A stretch of DNA of 64,000 nucleotides from Antedon mediterranea. Lineage: Eukaryota > Echinodermata > Crinoidea > Comatulida > Antedonidae. Shown piece after piece: positions 20,440 to 30,709 of the stretch. The stretch spans positions 25,214,365-25,278,364 of the forward strand of contig NC_092678.1 in the NCBI RefSeq assembly GCF_964355755.1. Reading direction: 5' to 3'. The notes beneath the pieces were generated by a model. The model saw only the letters and a list, made by a program, of their open reading frames with translations. It ran no database searches and was not told the origin of the DNA. A program made the translations under genes and the position numbers. Within the stretch, counting starts at the first letter, position 1, and the number at the start of each line of letters is the position of its first letter.

Positions 20440-23136
20440 TCATATATCTTTGTATAATAGTTCATACTTAGGAATGTTAGCCTGGTCTATTGGACTTGTC
20501 ACCATTACTTTGCCCTTCATAGCACCCCGGTAAATGACCTCAACCAGGTCAATAAAGTCTTGCTTTGTCTTGAAACTACCAATAAACTTGGTATGATCTT
20601 GTGTGCTGTAATAATAATTGGAAAAAATTAATACAATTAATCAAATACTTGAATTTCCAATGTGACATGCCATTTGTGGCACTTTTGAAAGCATACTTTT
20701 ATTCATGTGAGTTTGGTGTTAAGTACACAACTTACCCATAATCCACCTTGATATGTTCTCCATTAAAAAAGAAAATGGTGGCTGGAATGAGGGTGATATC
20801 AAAGTAGCGTTTGTACATGTCAACCGTATCAACGTCAACGATGTAGATGGCAGCCATCTTGGCTAGCTCGTCATTTGATTTGGCAAGCTGAAATAAAAAC
20901 AAATTTGTTAGTTAACTTTGATTGACAACAACTTATCTTATATCTCATCCAAATAGGTTCTGCAACAGCTTTTATTCCAACTTTATTATGGTGTTTATGA
21001 ATATTGGACAATAAAAGTTTTTTAATTTTAATTTCGGGTTTAAATGTGCAAATTATTCTACATTTTCTTTTATTTGAATTTATTTTAAAATCACAGCAAC
21101 ACAATTTGTTATTCTATGGATATTGAACATAAATATAACATTAAATATTAGTGGCGGGTTTCCCGCTGTCAAGGTCGCGGAGACAACAAATGATAAGGCT
21201 GCTTTATTTAACAGTTATTTTCATTCAGTTTTTAGATCTGGACCTTCTGTGACTGATGAACACCAACGTCTGCCTGAGGCTTCTGTCGGCATTCTCAATG
21301 CTCCAATTATTCAATCTGAAATTGTTAACTCGTTACTGTCATCCATTCAGACTCATAAGGCATCTGGATGTGATAATCTCAGTAACCATGTTCTTAAAGT
21401 TTGTTCTCGTCCTCTTTCTATTCCTATTTCTTTCCTCTTTAATAAATCTCTTCAAACCGGTAAATTTCCTTCTGTTTGGAAACGTTCCAATATTGTTCCT
21501 ATTCATAAGGGGGGGGGACCAAGAAATTGATTTCTAACTATAGACCTATCTCTCTGTTGCCTACCATTTCTAAATTGTTTGAAAAAATTGTTTTTAACCA
21601 TATCTCGACTCATGTTTCTCCTGCCATTGCTTCCTGTCAGCATGGCTTTGTAGCTGGTAGGTCATGTGAAACAAACCTTGCCACCCTGTTGACCACAGTT
21701 TACGAAGCCATTGATGACAGGAAGCAATGTGATATTATTTACAAAGACTTTTCTAAGGCGTTTGATCTTGTTCCTCATAATTTACTCTTATTAAAATTAC
21801 AACGTCTCCTGGTTTCGTAGTTATCTTAATGGTAGGTTCCAGAGAGTGGTCATTGAGGGTATATCCTCTGAATGGCTTCCTATTCATTCCGGTGTCCCTC
21901 AGGGATCGATTCTTGGTCCTCTCCTTTTCAATCTTTTTGTCAATGATATCCCAAAACTCTTCACCCACTCCAGATGTCTTATGTTTGCTGATGATGTTAA
22001 GCTATACAAAATTATTGGTAGTGTTGAGGATGCTGACAGGCTTCAGGTGGACTTGGACAAGCTATGTTCTTGGGCAGCTTTATGGGGTATGTCCCTCAAT
22101 CCAGTAAAGTGCAATATTTTAACTATTACTTTGAAAAAGAACATTTTATTTTATAATTATTTAATTAATGACAATCCCATTAATAGGGTGCAATCGCAAA
22201 AAGATCTTGGTGTTTTTATTGATAGTTCCCTTTGTTTTCTTTTCATATTGATTATCTTGTTGGCAAGTGCAATAGACTGCTTGGGCTGATGTGGCGTAAT
22301 TGTAAACATTTTGACAGGCAAACCAAAATCCACCTTTATTATTCAATTATCCATCCCATTCTCAACTTCAGTTCTGTTATTTTTAATTCTATTTCGAAAA
22401 CTCAGTCTACGCGCATTCAGCGTCTGCATAACCGTTTTTTACGCTACATCAGCCACAACCAGAATCCTGACTTTCATTTCCATGTCCGATCTCCTGAGTC
22501 TCGTAGAACCTTTTTTGATCTTGTTTTTTTGTATAAATGTATTAATTCTTTATTTGACTGTAATTTAGTTAGTAATTTTTATCTTAGAGTCCCTAGTCGT
22601 CGTCTTAGAAGAAATACTACTTTTCATATTCCTTTTAGTAGAGTAAATGTTTTAAAAAATGGTTTTATTAGTAGATTAAGTCAAACTTATAATTCTTTTA
22701 CTTTAAGAAACCCTGAGTTAGATATCTTTAGTAATAATTTCCGTAAGTTTCGTAACATTGTTAGTAGTTTAGTTTAATGTTTGTTATTGTATATGTTCGT
22801 GTTTGTCTGTGTTCCCTCCTGTAAGTGGTGAACCATGAGCTCACTGTTGGTTGGGAAATGAATAAAATAAAATAAATATGACTGAAAATAAATTTTTTAA
22901 ATTAAAAATACAGTACAGTACAGTATAAATAAATAAATGTATGTTTCTACTGGAAAAAAAAAATGTCAGAAATTGGATTGTAAACAATTCTGTTAATTTA
23001 CAATATTATCTAGTTGTAGACAAGTTGCATCCTCATCTCGACCAAACCGCATGACAAGAACCAAGTCCTCCGTCGTCTTGATAGCGTTATCAATCTCGGC
23101 TTTTGTTGTCAGCTTTTTTAGCAGCAATGCAGCCAT
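20440..23136 (-). CDS. TXNL4B: TXNL4B, Dim1-like thioredoxin-fold splicing factor
   Basis: Complete 150-aa protein (human is about 149) in three exons: 23002-23136 (ATG), 20736-20887, 20440-20605 (TGA). Thioredoxin-like U5-associated family; TXNL4B is linked to pre-mRNA splicing and cell-cycle progression. The N-terminus [20 protein letters not shown] is followed by [17 protein letters not shown], in which RFGRDED identifies TXNL4B rather than TXNL4A/Dim1 (RFGHDWD). Later pieces [24 protein letters not shown] and [15 protein letters not shown] are family hallmarks. Intron 1 (2.1 kb) carries a decayed LINE. Head to head with ORC5 and tail to tail with ZCRB1. Splice sites are GT-AG. Confidence 0.95.
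21140..22882 (+). pseudogene. Decayed LINE (LINE-C) in TXNL4B intron 1
   Basis: Antisense to TXNL4B. RT motifs run in order but in changing frames: [13 protein letters not shown] and [10 protein letters not shown] (to about 21515), [19 protein letters not shown] (from 21530), [41 protein letters not shown], then a C-terminal segment ending at 22777. At least three frameshifts are visible, the first at a G-run at about 21509-21517, so it is inactive. The 5' end is truncated before the RT. The 3' end is the simple tail AATAAAATAAAATAAA. Jockey/CR1-like by motif style, distinct from LINE-A and LINE-B. Confidence 0.88.
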
Positions 23137-24169
23137 TCTTCCTTACTTTTTAACTGAAAACAAAATATAGAAAAAATAAATCGGGGCGAATCGACCAGGA
23201 CTAAAACTATTCTAGACAAAAACACACACAGGCCAATAATAATAAACTAGCCTACTAGTACTAACTAGCTACTCAGGTAGTAGTAGTAGGCCTCTACTAC
23301 TACTCTATCTAAGGTAAACCAGTTTCAGCACACAAGCACAACCATCGACGTTAATACTGTTTAAAAAAACAACAAATATTATTTAATATGCAATGGCAAA
23401 CATTGCCATTACCTCTGAAATTTATTGACAGTCATTAAATAACAATTTGAATTACAGGTGTCTGTGTATGATCCTCTGTTTTGCTTCCCTGTATAATAGA
23501 GGGCGTTGTATGGTAAATAGTAAATCACGTGACAAACGCACATGTTGGGGAAACGAGCTAAGTTTTTGATACCATTTCGGTACTTCAAGAACGTTAGTAT
23601 TTTGATCATCCACGCAGCCTTCTTCGAGGTATATTCAGAGCGGAGGTGATGCGGGAAGTAGCATGCTGTAAGTGGGCCTAGAAATAATATTATTTTCATT
23701 GACTATAATATGACCTTTCTATTCTGTAGGTTGTTATTCAATATTTTCCATAATCATTATTAAACAAAATACAATATAAAAATTATGAATATGGTAGCTG
23801 TGTTGTAAACTGTAGGCCTCCTAGTTCCGCTCAGTTTTTCTAAACTACAGTATTACTTTATAGTAACACTATGTATCAATGGTAAACAGGCGATCGGGCC
23901 CAAGGTAGCTCGGGTCCATCATAATCATCACTATACCATGGGCCTAGGCCGAGAGAATAGGCCTGAGAGATAGCAGCACAATTTGAATTCTGCCGTACTA
24001 GTCTAATATTAATAAAGTAAATAAGTAGAGAAAGGCCAGATATTCTCCTTTTTCGGTAATTGAGTGTCGCATTCAATTCATTTTATATTAATTAATATTT
24101 TAATAACTAAAATAATTGATATTAATATTAACAAATATATAATTTTTTTTCTTAGAAAGTAATTAAAAC
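23137..24169. promoter_or_regulatory. Shared upstream region of TXNL4B and ORC5
   Basis: About 1 kb between two divergent start codons. No TATA box is obvious. Several TAGGCCTA-like palindromes occur (about 23287, 23812, 23940-23965). The ORC5 ATG sits 14 nt after an acceptor-like TTTTTTTTCTTAG (24143-24155), so ORC5 probably has a 5' noncoding exon in this interval. No coding sequence seen. Confidence 0.5.
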
Positions 24170-27100
24170 ATGGAACAAGTAGGCGTTGTTGCCAACTTAA
24201 TGGATGAAATCCCAAGTAGAAAAAAACAAATACAAATACTTGTTGATCTTTTTGGACAGGTAGGCCTAGATGAAAAATATGAGAGAAACACAACATAAAT
24301 GTCTAATAAATACAGTATAACTTTACTAAACACTCAGGATTCAAATACTTCAATTATGCACTTGTCAATTGTATGACCCACTATACGACCTCCAGGAGAG
24401 GTGCGTCATGGACGAGTCATTTACAAATAATTACTGACACAGGGGTGCGTCAAAAAACCTAGATGGTACGTCAAATCAATGACCAATGGTGTGTCAATGT
24501 CCGTCACTTTACCACTCAAAATATCATAAAAAACATGGTCACAGTGCATCAAAATGGGTGCGTAATGATCACCTAAAAGTAAGTCGCATTATTGACGCAT
24601 GGGTGCGTCATGGTATTCATAAGGTATGACGCACATCGGGCAAATGACGCATCTCTCCCGGGGGTCGTATGGTGGGTCATACAATTGACAAGTGCATTAT
24701 CACTGTACCAAATTTTAAAAAAAATAAATAACAATATTGCATATTATACAAGGCTGAATTTAAATTGTAAAATTTAAAATGAAACATTTTTTTTTCATAG
24801 AAAAACCATTATACATGTCCTGCTTTGTACATATTTGGCCATTCTGCTACCGGCAAGTCACTAATAATCAACTCGATTTTGACCAAGTTAGAGCTCCCTC
24901 ATGCTATCGTAAACTGTGTGGAATGTCACACACAACGGTTGCTGTATGAACAGATCCTAAACAAGGTCGCTGGATATCAAGCAGACCCTAGCAACAACTA
25001 CGGTTGCTATGCTAGATGCGACAATGCCAATGATTTTATGAGGTTGTTGAAATCAGCGATTGCTGAACGAGGAGCGCAAGAGGAAACGGTTTACATTGTA
25101 AGAATTTAAAACATTAGTTTACGTTTATTTTACATTTTAAAAGTAAAGATATAGTGTTACATTGCATGTTGTAACAAGCCCATAGCCCATTTTATAGAAG
25201 GTTCTTTGTCTATAAATGAGGCAAAAATTGTCATGCCCTAGGCTAGGCTAGTTAGGAAACGGTATACATTGTAAGAATTTAAAACATTAGTTTACGTTTT
25301 TTTACATTTTAAAAGTAAAGATATGTTACATCACGTGTTGTAACAAGCCCATAGCCCATTTTATAGAAGGTTCTTTGTCTATAAATGAGGCAAAAATTGT
25401 CATGCCCTAGGCTAGGCTAGTTAGGAAACGGTTTACATTGTAAGAATTTAAAACATTAGTTTACGTTTTTTTTACATTTTAAAAGTAAAGATATGTTACA
25501 TCGCATGTTGTAACAAGCCCATAGCCCAATTTATAGAAGGTTCTTTGTCTATAAATGAGGAAAAAAATGTCATGCCCTAGGCTAGGCTAGTTAGGAAATG
25601 GTTTACATTGTAAGAATTTAAAACATTAGTTTACGTTTTTTTTACATTTTAAAAGTAAAGATATGTTACATTGCATGTTGTAACAAGCCCATAGCCCATT
25701 TTATAGAAGGTTCTTTGTCTATAAATGAGGCAAAAATTGTCATGCCCTAGGCTAGGCTAGTCCGGCCCATTTGCCATTACTTTTGGTCTCCAGTTTGAAA
25801 AAGGAACGAAAGCTCTGTCTACACTATCAAACTTTATGCAACAAAAAAATGTGATGTGCCCATATATGACATGATGATGATATATCAATACCATATTTTG
25901 GAATATCACTACCATTTTTGGGCACATCACACTTTTTTTGTCAAACTAGTTTGATAGTGTAGACAGAGCTTTATATAAAAACAGGCTTGTATAATTTAGA
26001 CTATAAACAGTGATATAAAGTAAGATTTAATTTATTTACTGTTCTACCATTTCTTGTGAAAGGTACTTGATAAAGCAGAGCGCTTACGAGACATGCAAGC
26101 CAACTTGTTGCCTGGCCTACTGCGTCTATCTGAGTTGTCACACTGTAATGTCTGTGTCATCCTTATCAGCCAATTGGTCTGGGCTAAATTCCGCACAGGT
26201 ACTGGCTTTGCAGAGCCCATCATTCTACACTTTCCTGATTATTCAAAAGGTTGGTTTAATTTTAAAATATTTTTTTTTTTTTTTCAGATTTTAAGACAAT
26301 ACTTTAACTCATTCATTCAAGAATTAAGATTTCTTTTTTTTAAAACATTACGCATCATCATCATCACGAACGCTGAAACATCTTGCGACACAGCACACTT
26401 AACAAGACTTCTCCAATCAGAGAGATTATTGGCCAAAGTGTGCATAGACTTATTTATTTTTCTTTTCGTATCATTTTCTATAATTGTTGTCCATGTGGTT
26501 AAACATAACATAACATATGTAAAATTATAAGGAATAAACAAAAAGAAACCTTGTGAATGGCAAGCCTACATATTTATGATGGAATGATGGGCCTATTAAC
26601 AATATAATGATAGTGTATGTACTCGGCCAGAGTATTTTTGATCCAGTATTGTTCTTAACTATTGTTCTAAACTTGTTTGACAAAAAAAAAGTGTGATGTG
26701 CCCAAATATGGTAGTGGTATGACATCAGCATGTCCATATATGGTCACATCACACTTTTTTTGTCAAACTAGTTTGATTGTGTAAACAGAGCTTAATAATT
26801 CTTAAAATCATGCATTCCTTTTCTTCAGCTGAGCTTCTAGACATCATTTCTCATGATTGTCCTCCTGGGTACTCTGCTGACTTCTACTCGTCGTATGCCA
26901 ATCTGTTAATGAGTGTATTTTATATCGCATGCAGAGATCTCAATGAAATTAGGCATTTGGTAAGTAGTCTTCACTGCTTTGCTGAATTCAGGTGCACATA
27001 GAAAATGATGGTCCTGGTTATTTTGAACTGAATAAATGTGGACATGATTATGAATGTTTGGGTTTATTTCTTCACTCGCACAAAGATAAAATAATATACT

Positions 27101-29132
27101 GTAGTGTAAACCTGCTCATAGTAACCTCAAATGACACTTACGCTCAGTCAAACTAGTTTGATAAAAAAAAAGTATATATGTGCACATCACATTTTTGTCA
27201 CATAAAGTTTGTTAGTGTAAACAGAGTTTTAGTTTATATGGATCGTGTAATTGGTCAACTTCTTCTTTAAATGTAAAGAATAATCTTTATTCATTAAGTT
27301 TTTATTTTTTCTCAGGCTTTTTTAAATTTTCCAAAGTACATTGAACCGATAAACAAAGGGTTACTAACACAAGATAATGCACACAAATTGTGGAGAAATA
27401 TAGAACCTCATCTTAAAAAGGCTATGCACACAGTTTACCTGAGGGAAGTATCTAGGTAAGTACCATTTTGGGGTTAAACTGATGTTCCACTTTATTTACA
27501 GAATGTATTTGGGTCCATGACTTTGCCTCATACTATAGATTTTAATATAACCTGTCATTAGCAACCTTATATTTTCACAGGGCGGCTGTTGAGTCCAAAA
27601 GTTATTCTGTGCATGCTCAGAAATATATGAGCATTTGCTGAATGACTGTTGGACTCAACAGCTCATTGTCTGGTTGAGTCTGTGAAATTGAATGGTACTG
27701 TGCAATAATTATTTTAGTACCAAATAATAATTAAAGTTATAAAATTAGTTCACAGTGGGAAAGGTACCAACAAGAGGACTGTGAACAACCTGGAGTCCTC
27801 ACATGTTTATCTTCAAGGTCAAAGGTCGAGTTACCTTTCTATTCTAAGTACCTCCTTATTGCAGCCTATATGGCATCTTACAACCCAGCGAAAACTGACA
27901 GACGATTTTTTTCAAAGCATCACGGGAAAATCAAGAAGTCGTCCAAGGCTAATCCAAAAAAAGATGTGAGTACTTTGTCAAAGTCAGAGTGAGTCAAAAT
28001 ATGCCTGTAGAACCTTTAAATTTAGCAACTTTTGTACCATCTACCAACATTTTATTTTGTGGGAAATAGTGAGAGACAATGGCATGGTTTTTTCTTTCAG
28101 ACAAGCAGTCAACTGCTAGGACCAAAGGCCTTTGCCTTAGACCGCCTCATGGCTATTTTCTACAGCATTGTGGATGGAAAAGTCTCAGCAACTGCTAATG
28201 TGTTTTCACAAGTGAGTATAAAATGCACAGTTTATGTAAATTGTTATTGTTTTCATTGAATGTAGCAACACATTATTTATCAATGGGCTTTGAAAAATTG
28301 TTGGAGAGTTGAAATTTAATTTTTTTTTTTTTTTATTCAATTTCTGCTATATACAATACATAGAAAAAACAAAACAAATATAAAAGGCAAGGAAAGACCA
28401 ACTAAACACCTATGCTAGTTGGTGAACCCAGAACAGTGCACAGAAATAAACAAAACAAAAAAATTACATTTTACATTTTTAAGATCTCGTCACTTGTAAC
28501 GTTAAGTCTTCTTTGTCAAGTTGGACATGATGATCAACTAGATTCACCTCGTTATAAATGCACAGTTTCTCTTGACTTCATCCAGTCAATAGCAAGGTAA
28601 GTACTCTACACTTTCTTCAGTATTTCTTTGCAAATACTATAAATGACCAAATGATATTTTTTTTTTATATTCAGGCAAATTACCATAAGTGAATTCATTC
28701 ACTATCCTTCTTAAAGGTTACAAACATATACACAAGATGCTCTACATAAACAAAGTCTTATTACAAGTCTTTGTTGTTGTTTATTTGTTTAGTCATATGT
28801 ACATATGTTAATGTTTGATTGATATAAATGTCCAATTGAAAGAATTATTGAATTGAAACGACATGTGATGCTTGGTATTTTGTACCACTACCCCCTCTAT
28901 AGTTCATCTTTCCTCAACATTACAATAATTATTCAATACTTCAACTTTCTAATAGTTATGTTTAATTACTGTACTAAACATAATTAATGGTTTTTTTTTT
29001 TTTTTTCCCGAACAAAGACAAAGATAAGTGTAGACTTATAATACTTTAATTTATTTTTATTTATTATCTTTTTTAATTTTCAGGACAGTCAGTTTTGACA
29101 TCATTCGCTACCTCTATGACTTTGTGCAATAA
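24170..29132 (+). CDS. ORC5: ORC5, origin recognition complex subunit 5
   Basis: Complete 444-aa AAA+ protein (human 435) in nine coding exons: 24170-24259, 24801-25097, 26063-26249, 26829-26959, 27316-27455, 27749-27965, 28101-28211, 28484-28596, 29084-29132 (TAA). It is part of the six-subunit ORC that marks replication origins and loads MCM. Walker A is GHSATGKS (exon 2), the Walker B region [13 protein letters not shown] (exons 2-3), and the C-terminal winged-helix part contains [31 protein letters not shown] and ends YLYDFVQ, all very close to human. Exon 6 must use the acceptor at 27748 (TTAG|TTCACAG), not the CACAG 7 nt later, to keep frame (VSSSQWER). Exon 2's donor is duplicated downstream by a tandem repeat. 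RELN follows on the same strand 3.4 kb away. Confidence 0.97.
24357..24696. mobile_element. Harbinger-like MITE (340 bp) with long TIRs
   Basis: Terminal inverted repeats of about 55 bp start TGCACTTGTCAATTGTATGA (24357) and end TCATACAATTGACAAGTGCA (24696). TTA flanks both sides (24354-24356, 24697-24699), fitting the 3-bp TWA duplications of PIF/Harbinger. Inside, the words GTGCGTCA / TGACGCA recur about eight times in both orientations. No transposase. In ORC5 intron 1. Confidence 0.85.
25083..25760 (+). repeat. 170-bp tandem duplication, 4 copies, including the ORC5 exon 2 donor
   Basis: Units start at about 25083, 25256, 25425 and 25595. The first 15 nt of unit 1 are the last coding bases of ORC5 exon 2 (GAAACGGTTTACATT) followed by its donor GTAAGAATTT; this junction is repeated intact in the other three units. 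Units are nearly identical, so the expansion is recent or homogenised. Confidence 0.93.
25810..25971. mobile_element. TA-MITE copy 5
   Basis: In ORC5 intron 2, right of the 170-bp array. Both TIRs are intact (AAGCTCTGTCTACACTATCA; TTTGATAGTGTAGACAGAGC). The middle has an extra CCATATTTTGGAATATCACT unit. Confidence 0.9.
26310..26470 (-). pseudogene. Possible LINE C-terminal remnant
   Basis: In ORC5 intron 3. On the minus strand it encodes [20 protein letters not shown] followed by a short ATG-rich (ATGATGATGATG) stretch. W-R-x-L-V near the end is typical of RT C-termini of several LINE clades. Only this short piece is recognisable. Confidence 0.4.
26661..26793. mobile_element. TA-MITE copy 6
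   Basis: In ORC5 intron 3. The left TIR is eroded (CTATTGTTCTAAACTTGTTT); the right arm ACTAGTTTGATTGTGTAAAC has two changes. Confidence 0.82.
27143..27231. mobile_element. TA-MITE copy 7 (internally deleted)
   Basis: In ORC5 intron 4. Only about 90 bp remain: the outer left TIR is missing, GTCAAACTAGTTTGATAAAA is kept, and the right end reads AGTTTGTTAGTGTAAACAGA. Confidence 0.72.
28672..28776 (-). mobile_element. SINE family C, copy 2 (truncated, inverted)
   Basis: In ORC5 intron 8. The reverse complement matches 8300-8405, including GTGAATGAATTCACTTATG and AAGACTTGTAATAAGACTTT. The tRNA-like head is missing. Confidence 0.75.
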
Positions 29133-29872
29133 GTTTTTTCATCCCAGAGGACGCTATCTGAAGATGTGGAATCTGTCGTCAATTAGCTGGTAGGAATTTA
29201 AATGATAAAATTGATTTTTATGACTAATTCAATTGTGACCACACTTTTTCCCAAAATACAGTAAATACAGAATTTATGCATTTGGCAATGTTCCTATGTT
29301 ATCTGTAAAATAAAAAAACTGTCCTTACCAAAGTTTGATAAGTAATACTAATATTTAATGACACCTGGCACAGGAAGTGCCACCTGCGTTTTGTGACAGC
29401 TGTGTTGTGTGACAAATGGTTGAAGTAGGTGTTGTGTGTTCTTTCACACAAGTACTGGGTTCAAGTCCCTGGGTGTGATGATATAAATCAAAATAAATTA
29501 CTTTACTATTTTGTACAAAAGTGTTTGTATGTTTGTTTCATTTGATGTTTCATTTTCCAGTAACACAACATTTCTAGTGAACAAAACTGGAGAAAATAAT
29601 TTGAAGTTTTGTGGTTTTATCAATTTAATGTGAAATGAGGCAAGTGAAACCATCGGCTATTACTGTTCCTGTTCTACAGAAATTTAATAAAGATCGCTAG
29701 CCTATGTTTATTGTACCCCCATGGATTCAGAAACAGTGATACACTTCCATGAGGACTAGACCAGAAGCCGAACCTAGGAATTATTATCGTGTTTCCTTAT
29801 AAATTATGAATCTTTTTTGTCCCTGTCAGAAGAAACAATATGTTAGTGAGCTTTAAGGTAAAACCATTTTTT

Positions 29873-30020
29873 AAGCTCTGTCTACACTATCAAAATTTAT
29901 GTGACAAAAATATGTGATGTGCCCAAATATAGGCACGATGATGTCATATCACTACCATATGTGGGCACATCACTACCATATTTGGGCACATCACTACCAT
30001 ATTTGAGCACATCACACTTT
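29873..30020. mobile_element. TA-MITE copy 8 (right end lost)
   Basis: The left TIR AAGCTCTGTCTACACTATCA is intact. The middle has three tandem CCATATTTGGGCACATCACTA-type units. It stops at CACACTTTTTATAATTT without a right TIR. Confidence 0.85.
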
Positions 30021-30328
30021 TTATAATTTAATTGGTGATCTGCATTGTTTTATATAACATTCAAGCTGTGGATAAATTATGTTTTTCTTCGGATCCGCCC
30101 TTGTTCAACGGCCAATTAAGGAGAAACGTTCGCTGCCAACAAAGAAATATTATGGGTGCTGTACACCCTGATTTAAGGTCTGTTTATAAATGGACAATGA
30201 GAGAAATGATGTTTGTTTTAGATTTATAAATTACATGATGGATTTAGTTGACACCTGTAATAATATTCTGGGTTTTTTGTACCTTAGAGGTCAGAGGTCA
30301 ACCTATTTATATACATACATGGGAATTT

Positions 30329-30709
30329 TGATTTTCAACTACCAACCTTCTAAAAAACCGAGATTTATTTGAGCACATTTCTTCAGATTATTTTAGTAGT
30401 GTACACATTTTGGCTCTTCCTCATAAGACAATATATCAAACATTTTAATTGCTTTTATTTTTATAATACTAGCGCCGAATATTTATAATTCTTTTACTTT
30501 TCTATATTTGATTTTTCAATTACCAACCTTCTAAAAATCCGAAGATTTATTTGAGCAGATTGCTTCAGATAATTTTAGATGTATAAATTTGTATTTTAAT
30601 ACAGTATACATTTTGGCTCTTCCTCAGAAAGCAATATTTCAGACAATTTATTTTCTTTATTTTTGTAATACCACTAGCGCCGAATATTAATAATTATATT
30701 ACTTTTCTT
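30329..30709. repeat. 180-bp direct tandem duplication
   Basis: Copy 1 (30329-30506) and copy 2 (30507-30709) share CCAACCTTCTAAAAA, TTTATTTGAGCA, CATTTTGGCTCTTCCTCA and ACTAGCGCCGAATATT in the same order, with about 10-15 percent divergence. No coding potential. Confidence 0.85.

Noticed and set aside
27754-27760. Alternative ORC5 exon 6 acceptor CACAG|TGG
   Set aside because: It would shift the frame; the acceptor 7 nt upstream preserves SSSQWER, matching human ORC5.
29390-29480. tRNA gene suggested by GGGTTCAAGTCCC
   Set aside because: No A box or cloverleaf; at best a SINE relic.
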